Part shown: positions 35,455 through 41,448 of the stretch, piece by piece
How positions within the stretch are numbered: the stretch's first letter is position 1
Layout of the letters: the number at the start of each line of letters is the position of its first letter
NCBI GenBank assembly: GCA_964643255.1
Contig: CAZXSM010000007.1
Location: forward strand, 1-41,448
Length of the DNA: 41,448 bases
Origin: JAAYRG01 sp964643255
Lineage (GTDB): Bacteria > Bacillota > Clostridia > Lachnospirales > Lachnospiraceae
Direction of reading: 5' to 3'
The notes under the pieces: model-generated
Database searches by the model: none
What the model saw: the letters and a program-made list of their open reading frames with translations, nothing else
What the model was told of the DNA's origin: nothing
Translations under genes and position numbers: made by a program

Positions 35455-36300
35455 ATGTATGGTTATATTACTGTTAATAAGGGTGAACTAAAATATCGCG
35501 AATATGATATTTATCACTCTTATTATTGCGGTCTATGTAGAGTGCTTAAAGCAAAATACAAAAAAACAGGACAATTATCTCTATCTTATGATATGACTTT
35601 TCTAGTTATACTTTTAACCGGGCTTTATGAGCCTAAAACTGGTATAAAAGGCATAAAGTGTATAGCCAATCCTGTTAAAAAGAAGCCTGCAAGAATTAAT
35701 GAGTTTACAGAATATGTAGCAGATATGAGCATTATATTAGCCTATTATAAGAGTAAGGATGACTGGATTGACGATAATGAGTATATAAAGCTAGCATATT
35801 CTAAACTACTTGAATCCAAATGTAGGGACATCAAGTCTAATTATAGTAAAAAGATAAGAAAAATAGATGCTTTGTTCAAAGAATTCAGACAAAAAGAGAT
35901 TAATAAAGAAAAAGATATAGATATTATGGCAGGAATGTTTGGAAATGTTATGGCTGAAGTTTTTGTGCCTAAAGAAGATGTGTGGGAACAAAGCTTACGA
36001 AAAATAGGTTTTTACTTAGGTAAGTTTGTATATATAATGGATGCTTATGAAGATATTGAAGATGATATAAAAAAGGATAACTATAATCCTTTAAGAAACC
36101 ATTATAATAAACCTGATTTTGAGGACAAGAGTTTTAAATTACTAACAATGATGATGGCAGAGTGTTCAAAGGAATTCGAGTTGCTTCCAATAATTTCTCA
36201 TGCAGAGATTTTGCGTAACATTCTATATTCTGGAGTTTGGACTAGTTACGAGATAATTAAGGCAAAAAGAGAAGAAGAGCAGGTACAAAAAGATGAATGA
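35455..36300 (+). CDS. DUF5685 family protein
   Basis: 281 residues of a clostridial family without known function. Family features are MYGYITVNKGELKYREY, the cysteines of YYCGLCRVLK (Cys25, Cys28) with a further Cys in KCIAN, and an acidic helix MDAYEDIEDDIKKDNYNPL (from residue 195). The D-x3-D-x2-DD pattern in an all-helical protein recalls metal-binding helices of isoprenoid synthases, but this likeness is only by eye. The 3' end overlaps the J-domain gene by 8 bp, so both are probably translated together. The ATG has a usable AAGGAG upstream. Confidence 0.82.
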   Translation: MYGYITVNKGELKYREYDIYHSYYCGLCRVLKAKYKKTGQLSLSYDMTFLVILLTGLYEPKTGIKGIKCIANPVKKKPARINEFTEYVADMSIILAYYKSKDDWIDDNEYIKLAYSKLLESKCRDIKSNYSKKIRKIDALFKEFRQKEINKEKDIDIMAGMFGNVMAEVFVPKEDVWEQSLRKIGFYLGKFVYIMDAYEDIEDDIKKDNYNPLRNHYNKPDFEDKSFKLLTMMMAECSKEFELLPIISHAEILRNILYSGVWTSYEIIKAKREEEQVQKDE

Positions 36301-37021
36301 TCCATATAAGGTATTAGGTGTTTCAAGAGATGCATCTGAAGATGATATAAAAAAAGCATATAGACGTTTAAGCCGTAAATACCATCCTGATTCTAATGTG
36401 AACAATCCCAATAAAGACCAAGCAGAAGAAAAGTTTAAAGAAATTCAAGCAGCATATGAACAAATTATGTATGAAAAATCTGGCGGTGCTAAAGGCTCCA
36501 ACACTTATGGTAATCAAGGTTCAGGTGGCAATCCTTATGGTGATTTTGGTGACTTTGGTGACTTCTGGGGATGGGGATTTGGAGGATATGGAGGCGGGCA
36601 ACAAAGACAACAACAAACTTATACTAGCGAAAGTGACATGTACATGCAATCCGCAGCAAATTACATAAATGCTAGACGTTATAATGAAGCTCTTAATGTA
36701 TTAGAAAATATAAAACAAGAAGACCGAAACGCTAAATGGTATTATTTTAGTGGTCTAGCCAATTATGGAGCTGGTAATAATGCACTTGCACTTGAACATG
36801 CTAAAAGGGCAGCACAAATGGAACCTGCTAATGCAAATTATCAAAACCTTGTTGATCAAATTGAGTATGGTGGCAGTTGGTATGAAAGTAGGCGAAGCCC
36901 ATATTCTAATACGGGAATGTCACAAGCAGATTGTTGTCAGAGACTTTGTCTTGCTAATCTATGTTTAAACTTTTGTTGTGGTGGAGGACATTATTGTTGG
37001 CCTGGCTTCTTTTGTATCTAA
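36293..37021 (+). CDS. J-domain (DnaJ-like) protein with TPR-like region and cysteine-rich tail
   Basis: An N-terminal J domain (residues 2-67) carries HPD at 31-33, so it should stimulate a DnaK ATPase. A Gly/Tyr/Gln-rich linker (about 70-110) follows, then a helical TPR-like region (about 118-190: AANYINARRYNEALNVLENI, ALEHAKRAAQMEPANANY). The last 30 residues hold eight cysteines (CC, C, C, CC, C, C) among hydrophobic residues. The DnaJ zinc-finger and client domains are absent, so it is a type III J protein. It overlaps the DUF5685 gene, and a terminator follows. Confidence 0.9.
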   Translation: MNDPYKVLGVSRDASEDDIKKAYRRLSRKYHPDSNVNNPNKDQAEEKFKEIQAAYEQIMYEKSGGAKGSNTYGNQGSGGNPYGDFGDFGDFWGWGFGGYGGGQQRQQQTYTSESDMYMQSAANYINARRYNEALNVLENIKQEDRNAKWYYFSGLANYGAGNNALALEHAKRAAQMEPANANYQNLVDQIEYGGSWYESRRSPYSNTGMSQADCCQRLCLANLCLNFCCGGGHYCWPGFFCI

Positions 37022-37063
37022 GAATTACTTGTAATATTTTAAAAATCATTTATTAAAATATAT

Positions 37064-37116
37064 AAAAGTTGGTAGAAATCTTATTAACAGTAAAGACTCA
37101 TACCAACTTTTTTGTT
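37064..37116 (+). terminator. Terminator of the J-protein operon
   Basis: AAAAGTTGGTA (37064-37074) pairs with TACCAACTTTT (37101-37111), followed by a U-rich run. The loop is 26 nt. Confidence 0.75.
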
Positions 37117-37247
37117 TTTAGAGGTAAATTATAACTTTATTTTTAAATTAGACAAAACAATCGGGATATGGCATATAAATATAATAAGTTAATTAATAAG
37201 GCGATGCCAGGAAAATATCAAGGCAAAGTCTTATAAAGGAGTATTAT

Positions 37248-38987
37248 ATGCCATCTGGCAAAGCTGATAGTGAATTAAACTTAGCTTTAGATGTTAATGA
37301 AAATGTTAGAGAAAGGTCTTTAAACTTAGATGTGGGATATATTCCAGAAACCATGGAATGGGAACTAATTGTCAAATATAATGGAGACATCATTGATGTT
37401 GCTGAGGAAATTAATATGACTGTTGTTCCTCTTTTGAATCAATATGCGATAGTTATTATCAGTGAATTTCTTATTGAAGAATTAGAAAACCATCCTCAGA
37501 TTGAATTTATTGAGAAACCAAATAGAATGTTTTATGAAGCAAATATTGGAAGGTTAGCTTCTTGTATTAATCCTCTTCAAACTCCACAGTTTGATTTGTT
37601 TGGAAGAGGAGTGATAGTGGCTATTATTGATTCGGGAATTGATTATGCCCATCCAGACTTTATATTGGAAAATGGAACCACTAGGATATTAGACTTATGG
37701 GACCAAACAATTCCGGGAAATCCTCCACAAGGTTATATTTTTGGAAGCCTATATAATTCTGAACAAATTAATGATGCATTAGCAGCGTCAGATAATATAG
37801 GAAGAATGGAAATCCTTCCAAGTGTAGATATATCAGGTCATGGTACCCATGTAGCAGGAATAGCAGCAGGTAATGGAAGAGCCAGTAATGGCCTATTCAG
37901 AGGAGTTGCATCTGAGAGTAATCTTATAGTGGTTAAACTTGGAACGACAATAGGTGATTCATTTCCAACTACCACTAGATTAATGGAAGCTATTGATTTT
38001 TGTATAAAAAGAGCTTTTGAATATAATATGCCCATTGTTATTAACTTGAGTTTTGGAAATAACTATGGTAGTCACAATGGGAATTCCATATTAGAAAGAT
38101 ATATTGATGATGTATCGAGTATGGCAAGAAGTAGTATTGTTATAGGTACTGGAAATGAAGGAACGGCAGGTAAACATATTGGAGGAATTTTAACTAATAC
38201 AGTTCAAACTATCGAACTTGCTGTAGGCCAATACCAATTTTCTTTTAATCTTCAAATATGGAAAAACTTCCATGATCAATTTGATATTACTATTATATCA
38301 CCAGGAGGTACAAGAGTCGGACCAATTCCAAGAAGACTGGGAACCCAACAATTTACTATAGGGCCAACAGAGATATATCTTTACTATGGAGAGCCCACCC
38401 CTTATAATCCACAGGAACAGATATTTATAGAATTTATTCCAAGGACAAATTATGTAGAATCGGGTTTGTGGATGATAGAGCTTACTCCCAATAATATTAC
38501 TGTTGGAAACTATGATATGTGGCTTCCTTCAGGAGGTATAGTAAGTCCAGACACACGATTTACGCGAGCTACAGAGGAAACCACCTTAACGATACCCTCT
38601 ACAGCCCTCAGGGCAATAAGTGTTGGGGCTTACGATCCGGAGCTTGGCAGTCTTGCATACTTTTCAGGAAGGGGATACCCTAGAGGGGCTAGATATGTAA
38701 AACCAGATATTGTAGCTCCGGGAGTAAATATAACATCCTGTGCTCCAAGTGGTGGATATACAACAAGATCAGGGACTTCAATGGCTACTCCTTTTGTGAC
38801 AGGAAGTGTTGCTCTACTGATGGAATGGGGGATAACTAGGGGAAACGACCCTTATATGTATGGAGAAAAAGTTAGAGCATATCTTATAGCGGGTGCTAGG
38901 CGACTTCCAATTGAACAAGTCTATCCTAATCCTATACTGGGATATGGCGCATTATGTCTAGAAGATAGCTTTTTATTAACCCAGTAA
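37248..38987 (+). CDS. Subtilisin-like S8 protease of the Csp (germination protease) type
   Basis: Csp proteases in Clostridia cleave the pro-peptide of the spore cortex hydrolase SleC during germination. The N-terminal prodomain (about 1-97) contains VKYNGDIIDVAEE and ends near PNRMFYEANIG. The catalytic triad is intact: Asp128 (IIDSGIDYAHPDF), His198 (DISGHGTHVAGI) and Ser511 (RSGTSMATP). The long insertion between His and Ser (about 305-425, including FDITIISPGGTRVG) corresponds to the Csp jelly-roll domain. There is no signal peptide, as expected for a forespore-made spore protein. Length 579 is normal. AAAGGAG precedes the ATG. A cspB-like active protease is favoured; sleC is not in the window. 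Confidence 0.88.
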   Translation: MPSGKADSELNLALDVNENVRERSLNLDVGYIPETMEWELIVKYNGDIIDVAEEINMTVVPLLNQYAIVIISEFLIEELENHPQIEFIEKPNRMFYEANIGRLASCINPLQTPQFDLFGRGVIVAIIDSGIDYAHPDFILENGTTRILDLWDQTIPGNPPQGYIFGSLYNSEQINDALAASDNIGRMEILPSVDISGHGTHVAGIAAGNGRASNGLFRGVASESNLIVVKLGTTIGDSFPTTTRLMEAIDFCIKRAFEYNMPIVINLSFGNNYGSHNGNSILERYIDDVSSMARSSIVIGTGNEGTAGKHIGGILTNTVQTIELAVGQYQFSFNLQIWKNFHDQFDITIISPGGTRVGPIPRRLGTQQFTIGPTEIYLYYGEPTPYNPQEQIFIEFIPRTNYVESGLWMIELTPNNITVGNYDMWLPSGGIVSPDTRFTRATEETTLTIPSTALRAISVGAYDPELGSLAYFSGRGYPRGARYVKPDIVAPGVNITSCAPSGGYTTRSGTSMATPFVTGSVALLMEWGITRGNDPYMYGEKVRAYLIAGARRLPIEQVYPNPILGYGALCLEDSFLLTQ

Positions 38988-39394
38988 TAGTCATATATAT
39001 AGAAAATATCTAAGGCCAACAAAATTATGTGCAATAAAAATAATAAAAAACTGACAATTTGGTAGGAAATATAAAAAAATTACTAATGTGGAAAAAAGAC
39101 TTGAAAAAGTGTATGTATATGTATTATTATAATATAAGAAACCATATTAAGGGATTTGTTTTGTGCGATATTAAATGTGGTGAAATAATTAACCACCATT
39201 ATCTTTATACATTCTTAATTATAAAAATACATTTATCCTTACTGCTAATACCAAATAGATATGATAAAACTACTTTGAAAAGGTTTTAGCAAATTCTTAA
39301 TAACATTATTATAAATGATATATATTTATATATATGAATTCGTGATATTTAATTATGAAAAAACTAATCTTAGAGCATACTAATATATACGCAA
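38988..39394. other. Gene-poor A/T-rich spacer
   Basis: About 400 bp between the Csp gene and the ATP synthase promoter. One weak hairpin (AATGTGGT with ACCACCATT, about 39173-39199) could serve as a terminator. A 76-codon open frame from a TTG at 39059 lacks a ribosome site and shows no recognisable protein, so I do not call it. Confidence 0.5.
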
Positions 39395-39422
39395 TTGAAT
39401 AAAGTAATGTATAGATTATCTA
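39395..39422 (+). promoter_or_regulatory. Possible promoter of the ATP synthase operon
   Basis: TTGAAT (39395-39400), 16-bp spacer, TATCTA (39417-39422), about 40 bp before the first gene. A moderate match only. Confidence 0.35.
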
Positions 39423-39465
39423 ATAGGCATTTGGTGTAATTAATGATAGCTAAGGAGTGATTAAT

Positions 39466-39735
39466 ATAAATAAAGACTCTAATAAGGATAACAAGAATAC
39501 TGATACAAATAATTACAAACAAACTGAGAAAGATGAAAAACCCAAGAAAAACAGTGGAGCTTTACAATCTATAGGATATATAACACAATTAGGTATTACT
39601 ATGGCGGCAACAGTTATGGTTGGTGTTTTTGTTGGAAAGTTTCTAGATAATTTATTAAATACGTCACCATGGTTATTATTAATTTGTTCATTGCTTGGGG
39701 CGGGAGCTGCTATAAGAAATTTATTTAGCTTATAA
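39466..39735 (+). CDS. atpZ: AtpZ/AtpI family membrane protein (AUA start proposed)
   Basis: Two-helix protein encoded at the head of many ATP synthase operons, linked to Mg2+/Ca2+ or assembly functions. A hydrophilic Asn/Lys-rich N-terminus leads to YITQLGITMAATVMVGVFVGKFLDNLL (helix 1) and WLLLICSLLGAGAAIRNLF (helix 2), the family signature. The start is uncertain: GTG 39457 overlaps the only good ribosome site (AAGGAG, ending 39457). The in-frame codon at the usual 8-nt spacing is ATA at 39466; ATT at 39460 is too close. The N-terminus is not conserved enough to decide. Gene identity is firm. Confidence 0.85.
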   Translation: MNKDSNKDNKNTDTNNYKQTEKDEKPKKNSGALQSIGYITQLGITMAATVMVGVFVGKFLDNLLNTSPWLLLICSLLGAGAAIRNLFSL

Positions 39736-39789
39736 AAATCGTGTAAACAAACAAGTCAATAGCCTACAGGTATTTAGAAGAGGATATAT

Positions 39790-40347
39790 ATGAAGTTAGA
39801 TGATTTAGTAAAAAGAATGATAAGATCAGTAATAGTGATTGCTTTATTGAGCATATTAGGTTCGATAATTTATTATCGCTCTTTAGAATTTTTACCATTT
39901 TTCTTTGGAGTTTTATTAGGAGCTATTACAAGTATAATTAAAATTTTATTGATACAACGCACAGTTGATAGGGCAATTAGTATGGAAAAAAAACAGGCTA
40001 AAAAACATGTTGGCGTCCAACAACTGTTTAGGTTTTTGCTTTCAGCTCTTGTCTTAATAATTGGAGCTCTTGTACCACAAGTTAGTTTATGGGGTGTTGT
40101 GGTAGGAATAGTTGCCTTCCATCCATCTGTATATATTGCAAACTATAAAATGAAAAAAACAGATACAAAAATCCCAGAAGAAGAGTTTCAAAAAACAGAA
40201 AGTTCAGATGACCAGGTCTTAGAAAATTTCCAAGAGAATATTTCTCAGTCAGAAAAATTAGAAGATAAAGAAGACCTAGAAAAGATGAAAGCAGAAATAG
40301 AAAGCTTGAAATCCGAAATAGAAGATTTAAAATCTGAAAATAAGTAA
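39790..40347 (+). CDS. atpI: ATP synthase subunit I (AtpI-like) with coiled-coil tail
   Basis: Membrane protein thought to help assemble the c-ring. Four hydrophobic helices (about 12-30, 34-52, 77-95, 96-118) are arranged as in subunit I (FFFGVLLGAITSIIKI). A charged C-terminal tail (about 128-185) is unusual in length and has heptad-like EKMKAEIESLKSEIEDLKSE, predicted coiled coil; the tail may dock other subunits. AGAGGA precedes the ATG. It is followed after 33 bp by atpB, the usual order. Confidence 0.85.
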   Translation: MKLDDLVKRMIRSVIVIALLSILGSIIYYRSLEFLPFFFGVLLGAITSIIKILLIQRTVDRAISMEKKQAKKHVGVQQLFRFLLSALVLIIGALVPQVSLWGVVVGIVAFHPSVYIANYKMKKTDTKIPEEEFQKTESSDDQVLENFQENISQSEKLEDKEDLEKMKAEIESLKSEIEDLKSENK

Positions 40348-40380
40348 ACAAGCAAATAAAGCAAAGAAGGTGATAATTTA

Positions 40381-41058
40381 ATGATAAGTGTAAAAAATTA
40401 TGGAGTTGTAGAGATTGCAGGTATTGAAATTTGGATAACTGAAACTATAGTTAACACATGGATTGTTATGGGTATTTTGATTGTACTTGCAATAATTGCA
40501 CGTTCTCAGCTTAAGAAATTCAAAGTTGTACCTAAAGGATTTCAAAATATAGTAGAAGCTATTATAGAAGCTTTTGACAACTTTGTTGTAAATTCTGTAG
40601 GTGAAAAATATGCAGGTATAGCACCTTGGTTCTTTATGGTGTTTATGTTTATTATTTCATCAAGCTTATTTTCAACTTTTGGGCTAAGAGCCCCAACAGC
40701 TGACTGGGCTACTACATTTGCCCTAGCTTTAGCTAGCTTTGTAATTATGGTTTTTATGGGAATCAAATATCGAAAAACTGATTATTTAAAGTCTCTTTTT
40801 GAACCAAATATTATATTTTTCCCAATGAATCTTATTGGTGAACTTTCTAAACCTGTATCCCTAAGTTTTAGGTTGTTTGGTAATGTACTTGCAGGTACAA
40901 TTATTTTAACACTTTATTATGCACTTACACCATATCTTGTACAAATAGGTATTCCAGCATTAATGCATGGTTTTTTTGATGTAATTATGGGCTTCTTACA
41001 AACTTATATATTTGTGATTATAAGTTTAATGTATGTAAGTGGAGCAGTAGAAGATTAG
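40381..41058 (+). CDS. atpB: F-type ATP synthase subunit a
   Basis: Forms the ion half-channels next to the c-ring. The essential arginine is Arg164 in SLSFRLFGNVLAG, preceded by NLIGELSKPVS. A conserved last helix (FLQTYIFVIISLMYVSGAVED) completes the family. Five or six helices, 225 residues, typical. GAAGGTGA lies before the ATG. It sits between atpI and atpE, the standard order. Confidence 0.96.
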   Translation: MISVKNYGVVEIAGIEIWITETIVNTWIVMGILIVLAIIARSQLKKFKVVPKGFQNIVEAIIEAFDNFVVNSVGEKYAGIAPWFFMVFMFIISSSLFSTFGLRAPTADWATTFALALASFVIMVFMGIKYRKTDYLKSLFEPNIIFFPMNLIGELSKPVSLSFRLFGNVLAGTIILTLYYALTPYLVQIGIPALMHGFFDVIMGFLQTYIFVIISLMYVSGAVED

Positions 41059-41161
41059 GACAAATAATAAATAGAAGTATAAAGTATAGAAAACATGTAA
41101 CATAGAAACAAGAATTAACAAACTAGAAAATAATAATAGAGATTTATAGGAGGATTTTATC

Positions 41162-41440
41162 ATGGAATTTGAAGGATTAGCGCAAATAATTAGTGTAGCA
41201 CACATAGCTGCTGCAATTGCATTATTAAACGGTATATTAACAACATTTGGACAGGCAAGGATTGCCTCATCAGCTATAGAATCTATAGCAAGACAACCGG
41301 AAGCAACAGATGATATAAGAAGTACTATGTTTGTTGGTCTGGCTATGGCAGAGACATCTGGTATTTATGGTCTTTTAATTGCTATAATCATGCTTTTTGC
41401 AAACCCACTAGTAGATATATTTATTAATTTTGTATCATAA
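41162..41440 (+). CDS. atpE: F-type ATP synthase subunit c, Na+-type ligands, unusual helix-1 motif
   Basis: Two-helix proteolipid of the rotor ring. Loop motif ARQPEA is intact. The ion-binding residues Gln31 and Glu64 are 33 apart, as are Gln32 and Glu65 in the Na+-translocating Ilyobacter enzyme, with Thr65, Ser66 and Tyr69 (AETSGIY), so Na+ coupling is predicted. Helix 1 is odd: where relatives have GxGxGxG before Gln (GIGPGVGQ), this protein has GILTTFGQ, losing two glycines to Leu26 and Thr28. TAGGAGG lies before the ATG. The operon continues past the window (atpF and others expected). Confidence 0.95.
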   Translation: MEFEGLAQIISVAHIAAAIALLNGILTTFGQARIASSAIESIARQPEATDDIRSTMFVGLAMAETSGIYGLLIAIIMLFANPLVDIFINFVS

Positions 41441-41448
41441 TTGTAAAA

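Noticed and set aside
39059..39289. 76-codon open frame on the plus strand between the Csp gene and atpZ
   Set aside because: TTG start without a ribosome site, composition like the surrounding A/T-rich DNA and no recognisable domain.

Overview
This A/T-rich window looks like a draft scaffold from an anaerobic, endospore-forming member of the Clostridia. The lineage call rests on spore genes (spoVAE, a Csp-type germination protease), oxygen-defence genes of strict anaerobes (rubrerythrin, two-iron-centre superoxide reductase), clostridial families of unknown role (DUF4015, DUF5685, DUF1540, a duplicated P-loop ATPase) and very A/T-rich intergenic DNA. The species cannot be named from the sequence. 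Three runs of exactly 100 N lie inside genes (18546-18645, 20476-20575, 32401-32500) and are probably placeholders of unknown true length. No tRNA, rRNA, CRISPR array, insertion sequence or prophage was seen.

Layout. 1-8029: 3' end of spoVAE, a class A penicillin-binding protein, yigZ, a small membrane protein, rarA, a hairpin-rich non-coding block beside rarA, and a membrane-anchored DUF4015 glycosidase-like protein. 8084-14392: an ECF-like sigma factor with a small membrane partner, citrate synthase, methylglyoxal synthase, rubrerythrin plus superoxide reductase, nagB and a metallophosphatase. 14476-17378: a copper operon (CsoR operator, copA, copZ, csoR). 17504-21700: a GntR-controlled ABC operon with a consensus promoter, two palindromic operators and a 9-bp tandem repeat in its leader. 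21828-24177: cysK, a DUF1540 protein and degV. 24436-28092: a NatA/NatB-like ABC exporter with two permeases. 28315-34872: the duplicated P-loop ATPase, CapA-like protein, CsbB-like glycosyltransferase, YfhO and a small hydrophilic protein. 34936-37021: a zinc-ribbon membrane protein, DUF5685 and a J-domain protein with a cysteine-rich tail. 37248-38987: Csp protease. 39395-end: start of the F-type ATP synthase operon (atpZ, atpI, atpB, atpE), which continues beyond the window.

How the genes fit together. The copper genes form a textbook self-regulated efflux unit. Rubrerythrin and superoxide reductase form an oxygen-detoxification pair. The CsbB-like transferase and YfhO match the two-step bactoprenol-linked sugar-transfer pair known from Bacillus. 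The c subunit carries Na+-ligand residues but has lost half of the usual glycine motif; with the NatAB-like exporter this hints at sodium-based energetics (inference).

The observations most worth checking are: AUU/AUA codons sitting where start codons should be in copZ, atpZ and yigZ; the atypical c subunit; the structured block next to rarA, where Bacillus carries a 6S RNA; the zinc-ribbon/DUF5685/J-protein operon; and a scaffold gap that appears to be an unmerged 8-bp contig overlap.
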